A stretch of DNA of 31,352 nucleotides, taken from positions 1-31,352 of the forward strand of contig CAYVXT010000041.1 in assembly GCA_964455485.1 (NCBI GenBank), in the 5' to 3' direction. Positions 15,486 through 23,233 of the stretch are shown here, piece by piece (within the stretch, counting starts at the first letter, position 1; each line of letters begins with the position of its first letter). Source of the stretch: CAYVXT01 sp964455485 (GTDB lineage Bacteria; Patescibacteriota; Minisyncoccia; Phycocordibacterales; WO2-35-19). Both the position numbers and the translations under genes were made by a program. Below the pieces are notes generated by a model. It was given only the letters and a program-made list of their open reading frames with translations, was not told where the DNA came from and made no database searches.

Positions 15486-15688
15486 TTTTTTGCTTCAGTT
15501 ATCTCGCCCAGATTATCGGTTATTAGACCACACGCTTTACAATAAGTTGTTTTTATTTTGAATAGGTTTTTTTGAGTGAGTTTTCCACAAAAAATTTAAA
15601 AGAAAATTCATTGAAATTGTAAAATAATTGAACAAATTTACTAAAAAAACAAAAAAATTTACAAAAAAAATTAATTTTTATCAAAAAA
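15486..15688. other. A/T-tract leader region before nrdJ
   Basis: No plus-strand gene. From about 15590 to the nrdJ ATG the plus strand is nearly free of G and made of A-runs, with no Shine-Dalgarno. This should be an unstructured leader. I saw no cobalamin riboswitch box and no clear paired NrdR boxes. A minus-strand open stretch at 15482-15595 is discussed among the rejected items. Confidence 0.5.
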
Positions 15689-18013
15689 ATGGCAAAAACA
15701 ACAAAAAAAGTGAAAAGGGCGACAGCAATGGAAGATTTTATAAAGAAAGTTCAGAAACGTGACGGCTCGATTGTTCCGTTTGATTTTGAAAGAATTGTAA
15801 ATGCCATAAATAAAGCAATGATAGCTTCAAGTGAAGGGTCTGAAGCTGAAGCTCGGATGGTGTCGCATAAGGTTCTTGCCGATTTGGTGCGGATAAGCAA
15901 AAAATACACAAACTTTCTCCCAACAGTAGAAGGTATTCAGGACAGTGTAGAGAAGGAATTGATGCTTTCAGAATATGTTAACACTGCTAAAAATTATATT
16001 TTATACAGACAAGAGAGAACAAAACTTCGTGATCAAACCGCAAAAGTGCCCGAAAGTGTAAAGACTGTAATCGCGGAGAGTAGTAAATACTTCAAGTCTT
16101 CTTATCAAGAATTTATCTTTTTTCAGTTTTACGCGAGATGGAGAGATGATTTGGGAAGAAGAGAAACTTGGGTTGAGGCTATAGACCGCTTCATGGACTA
16201 CATGAAGGAAAATATGGGTAATAAACTCACTCCTGCTGAGTACAGTGAAATAAAAGAAGGTATCTTAAATCAAGAAGTTTGTCCTTCAATGAGACTTCTC
16301 TGGTCTGCCGGAAAGGCTTGCCGAAAAACTAATGTTTGTTCTTACAACTGCGCTTATATTGCTCCAACATCATGGCGAGACCTTTCTGAAATAATGTATG
16401 TATCTATGTGTGGAGCTGGTTGCGGATTTTCAGTAGAACCAGAAAATGTAGGCAAATTTCCTCAAATTCAAAAGCAAACAGGAGAGATGGCTCCAAAAAT
16501 TGTAGTCGAAGATAGCAAAATTGGTTGGTGCAAGGCTTTCGTTACTGCATGTGAGGCTTGGGAAAATGGTAAGGATGTCGAGATTGATTATTCCTTGATC
16601 AGACCTGCTGGTGCCAAACTCGAAACAATGGGGGGACGAGCTTCTGGAGCGGGTCCACTTCAAGAACTTATGAAGTTCACCAAGCGTAAAATGCTTGCTA
16701 GGCAAGGCAGGAGACTCACTACACTCGATTTGCACGATATAATTTGCCAAATAGGACTTATTGTAGTTGCGGGGGGCGTAAGGCGTTCTGCACTCATATC
16801 TCTCTCGTCTCTCGATGATTATGAAATGAGAGATTCAAAAAAAGGTGCTTTTTGGCAGACTGAGGGGCAGCGCTCAATGGCAAACAACTCAGCTGTTTAT
16901 GAAGTAAAACCTTCCGCAGAAGAATTTTTGCAAGAATGGACTTCACTTGTAACTTCACACTCAGGTGAACGAGGTATATATAACCGTGGTGGATTGGAAA
17001 AACAATTACCTAAGAGAAGGTGGGAACATTTGAAACATGCAAAACTTCCTGGAATGAATCCTTGCGGTGAAATTTATCTTCAATCAAAACAATTTTGCAA
17101 CCTTACATCTATTGTGGTTCGACCTAATGACAATATGGAAGATTTGAAGAGAAAGATGAGGCTTGCCACCATCCTTGGTACATATCAAGCCACTCTCACA
17201 AATTTTGAATATCTTTCAAAGGAATGGAAAGAGAATTGTGATAGAGAACAACTTCTTGGTGTATCAATCACGGGCTATTATGACAACAAAATAGTAAGAG
17301 ATGATAATAATCTCGAAGCCCTTAGGGACGAAGCAATAAAAACCAACAAAAAATACGCAAAAAGATTTGGGTCAAACGAATCCACCGCTATTACATGCGT
17401 AAAACCTCACGGAAATTCAGGACAGCTTCTTGCAGTGGGATCTGGTATGCATACTTGGTACGCAAAATACTACATCAGAAGAGTTAGAATTTCTGTTACA
17501 GATCCACTATTGCAACTTGCAAAAGATCAAGGAGTGCCAGTACATCCTGAGGTTGGTTACTCTACATCAAATGCTTCTACCATGGTTTTGGAGTTTCCAA
17601 TGAAAGCTCCTGATGGTGCATTGGTAAATAAAGACGTAACCGCGCTTGAAATGTTAAATGAGTGGAAAAGACTTAAAGTACACTTCACTGAGCATAATCC
17701 TTCAGTTACCGTTTATGTCGGCGATAACGAATGGATATCTGTTGCAGATTTCATTTACAAAAACTGGGATATCGTAGGTGGTCTTTCGTTCCTCCCAAGA
17801 GACAATCATGTTTACCAGCTTGCTCCATACGAAGAGATTACAAAGGAGGAGTATGAGAAAAGAGTAAAGGCCCTTGGAAAAATCGACTTCTCAAAGCTTG
17901 TGCTCTACGAAAAGAGTGATCTCACAATAGGGGCCAAGGAGCTTGCTTGTGTGGGCGGAGTCTGTGAGTCAGATGCTCTCACTCTCCCAACCGTCTCAGA
18001 AGCAAAGGCATAA
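15689..18013 (+). CDS. nrdJ: Adenosylcobalamin-dependent (class II) ribonucleoside-triphosphate reductase
   Basis: A 774-residue enzyme that makes deoxyribonucleotides using a 5'-deoxyadenosyl radical. An ATP-cone-like N-terminus (KRDGSIVPFDFERIVNAINK) is followed by the glycyl/thiyl-type barrel. Three sets of Cys match the monomeric Lactobacillus-type enzyme: Cys near 221 in SYNCAYIAPTS, the NPCGEIYL...QFCNL pair near 459-470, and the C-terminal shuttle pair Cys754/Cys759 in CVGGVC with the same 5-residue offset. GGVRRSALISLS is also conserved. No nrdAB or nrdDG is present. It needs B12, and no B12 synthesis genes are seen nearby, so uptake or salvage is likely. Confidence 0.94.
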   Translation: MAKTTKKVKRATAMEDFIKKVQKRDGSIVPFDFERIVNAINKAMIASSEGSEAEARMVSHKVLADLVRISKKYTNFLPTVEGIQDSVEKELMLSEYVNTAKNYILYRQERTKLRDQTAKVPESVKTVIAESSKYFKSSYQEFIFFQFYARWRDDLGRRETWVEAIDRFMDYMKENMGNKLTPAEYSEIKEGILNQEVCPSMRLLWSAGKACRKTNVCSYNCAYIAPTSWRDLSEIMYVSMCGAGCGFSVEPENVGKFPQIQKQTGEMAPKIVVEDSKIGWCKAFVTACEAWENGKDVEIDYSLIRPAGAKLETMGGRASGAGPLQELMKFTKRKMLARQGRRLTTLDLHDIICQIGLIVVAGGVRRSALISLSSLDDYEMRDSKKGAFWQTEGQRSMANNSAVYEVKPSAEEFLQEWTSLVTSHSGERGIYNRGGLEKQLPKRRWEHLKHAKLPGMNPCGEIYLQSKQFCNLTSIVVRPNDNMEDLKRKMRLATILGTYQATLTNFEYLSKEWKENCDREQLLGVSITGYYDNKIVRDDNNLEALRDEAIKTNKKYAKRFGSNESTAITCVKPHGNSGQLLAVGSGMHTWYAKYYIRRVRISVTDPLLQLAKDQGVPVHPEVGYSTSNASTMVLEFPMKAPDGALVNKDVTALEMLNEWKRLKVHFTEHNPSVTVYVGDNEWISVADFIYKNWDIVGGLSFLPRDNHVYQLAPYEEITKEEYEKRVKALGKIDFSKLVLYEKSDLTIGAKELACVGGVCESDALTLPTVSEAKA

Positions 18014-18037
18014 ATATATTTCGTAGCTACTGCGGCA

Positions 18038-18066
18038 AAAAGAACCTAAATAGGTTTCTTTTTGTA
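18038..18066 (+). terminator. Terminator of nrdJ
   Basis: AAAAGAACCTA (18038-18048) pairs with TAGGTTTCTTTT (18051-18062) with one bulged T, continuing into a T-run. Confidence 0.65.
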
Positions 18067-18069
18067 TAA

Positions 18070-18235
18070 AAAATCCATGCCGGCGGTGAAATATCGCGTA
18101 CAGCATGGATACCACGACAACTCTGGAGTGTCGCTATGCCACTTAAGGCGGTAGCAAACGAGCGGTCGCAAGGCATATTTAATATACATAAGTGTAGGCT
18201 AAAGTGCAAGACACGAGGAAAGCGCTTAAAAATCT
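18070..18235 (+). ncRNA. Candidate structured RNA, unknown class
   Basis: The nrdJ-gap gap is 360 nt without a credible gene. This part is clearly richer in GC than its AT-rich flanks and folds locally. H1: ATCCATGC (18073-18080) with GCATGGAT (18103-18110), inner stem GCGGTG-aaa-TATCGC (18083-18097). H2: CGACA-a-CTC-tg-GAG-TGTCG (18115-18133). H3: GCTA-t-GCC-acttaa-GGC-gg-TAGC (18133-18155). The remainder contains AAGCGCTT and an AT hairpin near 18172-18190. I could not match it to tmRNA, RNase P, SRP, 6S or a known riboswitch. Strand is assumed to be that of its neighbours. Confidence 0.45.
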
Positions 18236-18313
18236 GAGTTAAATTAATGCAATTTTATAAAAGATGCACGGGTATAAAATGAATAACAATATTATATTGT
18301 TTTCCACCTACAT

Positions 18314-18343
18314 TTAACGAATAAAAGTATTTTTTGATACAAT
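18314..18343 (+). promoter_or_regulatory. Promoter of gap
   Basis: TTAACG (18314-18319), 18-nt spacer, TACAAT (18338-18343). The predicted start is about 18350, giving a leader of about 25 nt before gap, unless an ATG at 18348 is used for a short 18-codon frame (18348-18404) that overlaps the gap start. Confidence 0.4.
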
Positions 18344-18373
18344 TATTATGAGTTTAAAATTAAATTTAAAAGC

Positions 18374-19411
18374 ATGGAGGGAAAAACAATTAGAGTTGCA
18401 ATAAATGGTGCGGGGAGGATAGGCAGAGCATTTTTGAAATTAGCGCAAAACAATCCTCAAATTGAAGTGGTGGCAATAAATGATTTGGGAAATATTGAAA
18501 ATATTGCTTACCTCATAAAATACGACACTGCTTATGGTGGAGCTCAATTTCCTGTAACAGTAAACGAAAGCAAAGACGCACTTTTGATAAATGGAAAGGA
18601 GGTTAAATTTTTGTCTCAAAAAGAGGCAAACCTGTTGCCTTGGAAGGATATGAATGTTGATGTGGTGATCGAATCAACGGGTGTATTTACTTCTTTTGAA
18701 AAAGCTAAAGTACATATTGAAGCAGGGGCAAAAAGAGTAGTGATCACAGCTCCGGTAAAAGACGCACCAGCCGACGAGACACAAGCAACAGTACTTATGG
18801 GCATAAATGACGAAAAACTTGAAAAGTCACAGGTTTCTTCAAACGCATCTTGCACCACAAACGCTGGCTCACCTTTGATACAGATTTTGCATGAAAAAAT
18901 TGGTATTGAAAAAGCTATTTTAAACACAGTGCATGGATATACAGCTAGCCAAGGAATCGTTGATGGACCAAATAAAAAAGATTTTAAAGAGGGTAGAGCT
19001 GCAGCTCAAAATATTGTACCCACCTCAACCGGGGCCGCAATCGCTGTAACAAAAGCAATCCCAGATTTGGAGGGCAAGTTTGATGGAGTTTCAATGCGCG
19101 TGCCTGTAGTGGCAGGTTCTATAGTTGACGTCACATTTATAGCAAAGCGAAATACAAGCGTTGAGGAAATAAATAATTTACTCAAAGAGGCAGCCGCTGA
19201 AGAAAGGTGGCAAGGTATTTTCACTATTACCGAAGACCTTATTGTTTCCTCCGATATTATTGGCTCACTTTTTGGCTCCATAGCTGACCTTGGGCTCACA
19301 CGTGTCATCGACGGCAACTTGGTCAAAGTTTGCGCATGGTATGACAACGAAATGGGGTACACAGCAACACTAATTAAGCATGTTCTTAAAATTGGAGGGT
19401 ACTTACGTTAA
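18374..19411 (+). CDS. gap: Glyceraldehyde-3-phosphate dehydrogenase
   Basis: 345 residues; oxidises glyceraldehyde-3-phosphate with phosphate and NAD(P)+. The Rossmann motif NGAGRIGRAF is at residues 11-20 and AINDLGN has the Asp typical of NAD preference. The catalytic Cys160 is in SNASCTTN and His187 in TVHGYTASQ (where TVHAYTNDQ is usual). The C-terminal NEMGYTATLIKHV block is intact. It opens a plus-strand run with rpiB and an Rpe-like gene. No Shine-Dalgarno is visible. The usual partner pgk is not in the window. Confidence 0.96.
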   Translation: MEGKTIRVAINGAGRIGRAFLKLAQNNPQIEVVAINDLGNIENIAYLIKYDTAYGGAQFPVTVNESKDALLINGKEVKFLSQKEANLLPWKDMNVDVVIESTGVFTSFEKAKVHIEAGAKRVVITAPVKDAPADETQATVLMGINDEKLEKSQVSSNASCTTNAGSPLIQILHEKIGIEKAILNTVHGYTASQGIVDGPNKKDFKEGRAAAQNIVPTSTGAAIAVTKAIPDLEGKFDGVSMRVPVVAGSIVDVTFIAKRNTSVEEINNLLKEAAAEERWQGIFTITEDLIVSSDIIGSLFGSIADLGLTRVIDGNLVKVCAWYDNEMGYTATLIKHVLKIGGYLR

Positions 19412-19416
19412 TAAAT

Positions 19417-19803
19417 ATGAAAAGAATTTTTATTAATTTATGGGGTATATTCTTGATTTTGTTTTCGTTTTATTCACTATATGGTGAAATTAATTATTTA
19501 CACTATTTAAATGATATAGATCCACCGGTACCTACGATTATTGGATTATTTTCATATATTTTTAGCTATATATGTATGTTTTTAGCTGGTATAGCACTAT
19601 TAACAAACAAATATTCAGCGCCAATATTGTATTGGGTAAGTATCATATTTTTTATATTCCCATATTTTATTAATAATGGAGACACATTCCTTGTAGTTTC
19701 ACCAATTGATCTATTTAATAATAGGTATATTTATTTAGTTGTTAATATATTGGCGGCAACGACAATTTCCATAATTCAAAAAAAATTTAAGTCTAGTTTT
19801 TAA
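19417..19803 (+). CDS. Small four-helix membrane protein, unknown
   Basis: 128 residues, very hydrophobic and AT-rich, with four predicted membrane segments at about 3-24, 41-63, 67-85 and 104-122 and a basic C-terminus (QKKFKSSF). I recognise no family. It starts 6 nt after gap and ends 14 nt before rpiB, so it is transcribed with sugar-metabolism genes. A transport or membrane role is only a guess from this position. Confidence 0.7.
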   Translation: MKRIFINLWGIFLILFSFYSLYGEINYLHYLNDIDPPVPTIIGLFSYIFSYICMFLAGIALLTNKYSAPILYWVSIIFFIFPYFINNGDTFLVVSPIDLFNNRYIYLVVNILAATTISIIQKKFKSSF

Positions 19804-19816
19804 TTACTTATTGTTT

Positions 19817-20305
19817 ATGAAAATTTTATTTTCATCCGATCATGCTGGGTTTGAAATGAAGAAGGCTTTACTTACATATGTAAAGAGTCTTGGCTTCGAA
19901 GTGCTAGATTTGGGTCCACATGAATTTAAACCGGATGACGACTACCCACAAGAGATAGAAAAAGTGGGTCTTGCTGTATTTAAAGATTCTAAAAATGTGC
20001 GCGGCATAGTACTTGGAGGATCAGGGCAAGGAGAAGCAATAGTTGCAAATAGATTTCCAAATGTGCGAGCGGTGGTGTATTACGGAGGTAATAGAGATAT
20101 AATTAAATTATCAAGAGAGCACAATGACTCAAATGTACTTTCTTTAGGTGCTAGGTTTTTAGAATTAGAAGATGCGGCAGAGGCGGTCAAACTTTGGCTT
20201 TCAACTCCATTTTCGGGAGATAAACGGCACATAAGAAGACTTGAACAAATTGATGAAATTGAAGAATCACTTTATATGAATCCAGAGCCAGACCAAGAAA
20301 AATAA
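19817..20305 (+). CDS. rpiB: Ribose-5-phosphate isomerase B
   Basis: 162 residues from ATG 19817; a TTG two codons earlier extends the frame but is unlikely. It interconverts ribose-5-phosphate and ribulose-5-phosphate. SSDHAGFEMK at the N-terminus and VLGGSGQGEAIVANRF identify the RpiB/LacAB family. The GSGxGE form resembles actinobacterial RpiB, in which a Glu serves as the catalytic base where the E. coli type has a Cys; that Glu is present here. SREHNDSNVLSLGARF and STPFSGDKRHIRRLEQI complete the match. It lies between a membrane protein and the Rpe-like gene. Confidence 0.94.
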   Translation: MKILFSSDHAGFEMKKALLTYVKSLGFEVLDLGPHEFKPDDDYPQEIEKVGLAVFKDSKNVRGIVLGGSGQGEAIVANRFPNVRAVVYYGGNRDIIKLSREHNDSNVLSLGARFLELEDAAEAVKLWLSTPFSGDKRHIRRLEQIDEIEESLYMNPEPDQEK

Positions 20306-20326
20306 TTTTAACACTGTAATAAATCC

Positions 20327-20998
20327 ATGATTGAGGTAATACCAGCCGTAATTCCACTTAATTTAAGTATAGTAAGAGAGCGATTTCTTAAAGTTCTTGG
20401 TTTGGTGCAAAAAGTTCAGGTTGATATAGTAGATGGTGAGTACGCTCCTACAAAAACTTGGCCATTTAATGACGTTCAGTTTGATGAAATGATAAAAATG
20501 GTTCGTGGTGAGGAAAAGTTTCCATATGTTAACGATTTCATACTAGAGGTAGATATGCTCACCTTGCACCCAATAGAATATATAAGTGACTTTATATCTA
20601 TTGGAGCAAAAAGTTTTGTAATCCATTTGGATTCTACCGACCATCTCGATGAATGCATAGAAACAATAAAAAACTCAGGATGTGAAATTGGTATTGGGGT
20701 TAAACCTTCAGGAAATATGGATTTACTAGAATCATATATAACTAAAATAGACTTTGTTCAGTTTATGGGGAACGATAGGGTGGGGTACAACGGGGTGGAT
20801 TTAGATCCAAGAGTAATTGAACAAATCGAAAATTTTCATAATAGACATCCTTCATTACCGCTTCAGATCGATATTGGAGTAAATCTTGAAACAGCTCCAA
20901 CTCTTGTAAAAGCAGGCATTTCTCGCCTAATTTCAGGCTCAGCAATATTCAACGCCCCCGACATTTCACAAGCGATTCAAAAACTCCGCTCCTCTTAA
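20327..20998 (+). CDS. Diverged ribulose-phosphate 3-epimerase-like protein
   Basis: 223 residues aligning along its length with Rpe (TIM barrel; ribulose-5-phosphate to xylulose-5-phosphate). Matching blocks are VIPAVIPLNL, VQVDIVDGEYAP, ISIGAKSFVIHLDS, SGCEIGIGVKPSGNMDLLES, LQIDIGVNLETAP and LISGSAIFNAPD. Of the four metal ligands, the first His (as in HFDVMD) is Gln and the His of DVHLMV falls on Asp, while both Asp ligands remain. The phosphate-loop GFGGQ region is replaced by GNDRVGYNG. Its place between rpiB and transketolase supports the epimerase role, but substrate and metal may differ. Confidence 0.72.
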   Translation: MIEVIPAVIPLNLSIVRERFLKVLGLVQKVQVDIVDGEYAPTKTWPFNDVQFDEMIKMVRGEEKFPYVNDFILEVDMLTLHPIEYISDFISIGAKSFVIHLDSTDHLDECIETIKNSGCEIGIGVKPSGNMDLLESYITKIDFVQFMGNDRVGYNGVDLDPRVIEQIENFHNRHPSLPLQIDIGVNLETAPTLVKAGISRLISGSAIFNAPDISQAIQKLRSS

Positions 20999-21002
20999 CT
21001 CT

Positions 21003-21037
21003 AAACTTTTTAACTTGTAACTTTTTAACTTTTAAAC
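21003..21037 (+). repeat. Degenerate AACTTTT direct repeats
   Basis: Four near-copies of a TAACTTTT-type unit lie between the Rpe-like gene and the first PsbP-like gene. The same pattern occurs before tktN at 24320-24355. Confidence 0.45.
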
Positions 21038-21045
21038 TCAATATA

Positions 21046-21672
21046 ATGCCTCCACAAAACATCCAGCAAAACCAAACGAACCCAACACCAACTCCATACC
21101 CAGACAAAAAGCATTTAACAAAAGCTCGCTTACTTTTTTTTATTATAATTTTAATCTTAGTTGGCATACTATCTGCTGGATATTTTTTAAATAAATATAG
21201 TGAACAAGCCCCATTAACAACTCAACAAATCGCAACCTCAACCGACGAATTTGCGGATTGGAAAACATATCGAAACGAGGAGTATGGGTTTGAGTTTAAG
21301 TATCCACCAAGCTTAAATGCATCTATTTGTGATCAAGCAAAGAATCGTGAATGCCCGACTGATTATACTGAAATTGATTTTGGAGGATCTGTTGCGTTAA
21401 ATTTTTGGATTGAAGTTTTTCAGATGAGTGACAAAAAACTGGGAGATTATTTTTATCCAGGTGATTATAAGGCTGGGGTAGATGATTATAGAAGACTAAA
21501 TATTGATCTAAATAAGCAGTGTATTCTTAAGGGTTTGTGGAATATTTCTGCATATTATTGTCACGATTTAGTTGGAAATGAATTAATTATTTTTTCATAC
21601 AATAATATTGGGTACACAATTATAGGGAGTCCCAATATTCCAAACATGTCTACATTTAAATTCACAAAATAA
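21046..21672 (+). CDS. Membrane-anchored PsbP-like protein, paralog 1
   Basis: 208 residues: a Pro/Gln-rich cytoplasmic start, one membrane segment at about 27-47, then an extracytoplasmic domain beginning DWKTYRNEEYGFEFKYPP and ending MSTFKFTK. This N-terminal motif is typical of PsbP-like/DUF1795-type small alpha-beta domains that are common as lipoprotein or anchored domains in candidate phyla; their function is mostly unknown. It contains four Cys (in DQAKNRECP and KQCILKG...YYCHD), possibly disulfides. First of three tandem paralogs inserted between the Rpe-like gene and tktN. Confidence 0.78.
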   Translation: MPPQNIQQNQTNPTPTPYPDKKHLTKARLLFFIIILILVGILSAGYFLNKYSEQAPLTTQQIATSTDEFADWKTYRNEEYGFEFKYPPSLNASICDQAKNRECPTDYTEIDFGGSVALNFWIEVFQMSDKKLGDYFYPGDYKAGVDDYRRLNIDLNKQCILKGLWNISAYYCHDLVGNELIIFSYNNIGYTIIGSPNIPNMSTFKFTK

Positions 21673-21685
21673 TTAACATAAACAA

Positions 21686-22999
21686 ATGGAAAACGAAAAA
21701 CAAGAGATGGTGAAGCATGAGGATTTGGTTCCACACACATCTAAATTCAATAGATTTATTTTGCCGTCGTTAATGATTATTTTGGGTATTGCGGTTGGAG
21801 TCGTTGTATCTGTATATGGTGTGAGCTTGTTTGGGTGTGGACATACAATTTGCGTATTCGACATTACCTTAGGTGGTTTTATTTCAAAATTGTTTTTAAT
21901 AAGGACATTTTCTGAGATTTTACTAGGAATTTTGATATACATTATTTGGAAACATTTTTCTAGAAGGCTTTCTTTGTTCTTTCTGGTTAGTTTTCTTATT
22001 CCAGTCTTAGTCATAAATTCTCTTTCAAACACTACTTCGCCACTATTTAGTGGTTCTGATATTGTGGTTACAGAACCAATAAATATTGGTGGAATTACTA
22101 AAGATTGGAAAACATACAGAAACGAGGAGTATGGGTTTGAGTTTAAGTATCCGCCTAATTATTCGACGCGAAATTCAACCGACATTAATCCTCTAGTTAC
22201 CAATAACTTGACTGTCTATATTAACTACATTGACGAATCATCACCAGAAAACTGGTCTCCAGAATCTGCATTAATAACTATCAATGCGGCAAAATTCAGC
22301 AACCCATTATCTGAAGAGGAACTTTCAAGTTTTACTGCATGTGGCTTTGAAAACCAAACGAAAGTAAAGCTTGACTCGATTGGAGTTGAAGCAACAAAAT
22401 GCCCTTCTCAAATACCTACTGATAAGGATTATTTTTTATTTCCAAATGCGGATAAAATGGTAGTTTATTCGATCGGCTATATAGCCACTACCTATACCGA
22501 AGTTGACGGTGTTACTACTTATACAGTAATTTATCCAAACCTAACTGATGAAGCACAAATAATAGAAAAATTCCTCTCCACCTTCAAATTTATTCCTTCG
22601 ACAAGCCCAGGGCAAGTTTCTACATCAACCACCCCCACTATTTCCCCAGAAACCGAGAATATAGGTGAGTTTGTTGGATATTATACAAATCAAAAACGTT
22701 ATTGGATTGAAAATACTGGCCCATACATTTGCGATGAATTCGTAATACTTAAAGGCGACAGTACGATTACCGATTATTTCAAAGCCATGGTTGAATATGG
22801 AAATAGTATAAATAGAATTGATGAAAATGGGAACCTGATTCTAGCTATTTCACTTGAGAATATTTCAAGTGAGATTAATACAAGAGTAAAAAGATCAACT
22901 GAAGTACATCCTGTGCAATTAACACTTAAGAAAAAAGTTCAATCAGGTAGAGGTGCACCCGAATGCTATTCATTTTTTGATATATTAAGTGTTGATTAA
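21686..22999 (+). CDS. Membrane-anchored PsbP-like protein, paralog 2, with extra membrane helices
   Basis: 437 residues. Three membrane segments lie at about 25-47, 63-81 and 86-106. The extracytoplasmic PsbP-like domain then starts with the same DWKTYRNEEYGFEFKYPP motif near residue 143 and ends at LSTFKFIPS near residue 305. A Ser/Thr/Pro linker (STSPGQVSTSTTPTISPE) follows, then an unrecognised C-terminal domain of about 110 residues. The DNA around the motif and around the linker is almost identical to the third paralog, indicating recent duplication or gene conversion. It starts 13 nt after paralog 1. Confidence 0.75.
   Translation: MENEKQEMVKHEDLVPHTSKFNRFILPSLMIILGIAVGVVVSVYGVSLFGCGHTICVFDITLGGFISKLFLIRTFSEILLGILIYIIWKHFSRRLSLFFLVSFLIPVLVINSLSNTTSPLFSGSDIVVTEPINIGGITKDWKTYRNEEYGFEFKYPPNYSTRNSTDINPLVTNNLTVYINYIDESSPENWSPESALITINAAKFSNPLSEEELSSFTACGFENQTKVKLDSIGVEATKCPSQIPTDKDYFLFPNADKMVVYSIGYIATTYTEVDGVTTYTVIYPNLTDEAQIIEKFLSTFKFIPSTSPGQVSTSTTPTISPETENIGEFVGYYTNQKRYWIENTGPYICDEFVILKGDSTITDYFKAMVEYGNSINRIDENGNLILAISLENISSEINTRVKRSTEVHPVQLTLKKKVQSGRGAPECYSFFDILSVD
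22595..22612 (+). repeat. CCTTCGACAAG-type repeat within a coding linker, copy 1
   Basis: CCTTCGACAAGCCCAGGG encodes the PSTSPG part of the linker. It closely resembles the CCTTCGACAAGCTCAGG interspersed repeat that I recall from many environmental bacterial genomes. A second copy is at 23887-23904. Confidence 0.55.
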
Positions 23000-23026
23000 T
23001 TGTCAGACAAGCGTCAGACAAAATTT

Positions 23027-23233
23027 ATGGACATAATAAATGAAAAAATTGTATCAGTAAGGCAATTTCAGAGAGAATACAGAAAAATCGCAGAATATGT
23101 AAAAAGCACAAAGAAACCTGTTTACGTTTGCAAATTTAATAAACCAGAACTTGTGGTTTTAGACGTGCAATCTTTGGACAAAATTGTAAAATTAAACATA
23201 TGGAAAATCAAACACAAGAGCAACAAAAATTAG
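23027..23233 (+). CDS. Phd/YefM-like antitoxin protein, no toxin partner
   Basis: 68 residues from ATG 23027; a longer frame reaches a TTG at 23000. The segment KIVSVRQFQREYRKIAEYVK, then KKPVYVCKFNKPELVVLDVQ, fits the Phd/YefM fold (a 'VRELRRNLSKILE-V...PVIVT..GKPVAVL' pattern), which binds operator DNA and neutralises a Doc/RelE-type toxin. No toxin-like gene follows; instead its last 34 nt overlap the third PsbP-like gene. The C-terminal tail, usually the toxin-binding part, is short and basic (KIKHKSNKN). It may be an orphan transcription regulator or a relic. Confidence 0.65.
   Translation: MDIINEKIVSVRQFQREYRKIAEYVKSTKKPVYVCKFNKPELVVLDVQSLDKIVKLNIWKIKHKSNKN

Noticed and set aside
15482..15595. 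Minus-strand open frame ending YCKACGLITDNLGEITEAKN, looking like the end of a zinc-ribbon protein
   Set aside because: It is only about 38 codons after an upstream stop, has no ATG, GTG or TTG in a useful place, and only one CxxC pair. It may be a gene remnant but is not supportable as a gene.
15486..15688. Cobalamin riboswitch or NrdR boxes for the B12-dependent reductase
   Set aside because: I looked for the B12-box and paired NrdR palindromes upstream of nrdJ and did not find them; the region is A/T tracts.
18027..18209. Minus-strand frame of 60 codons in the nrdJ-gap gap
   Set aside because: It overlaps the nrdJ terminator and the inverted repeats, has no start signal and no recognisable protein character.
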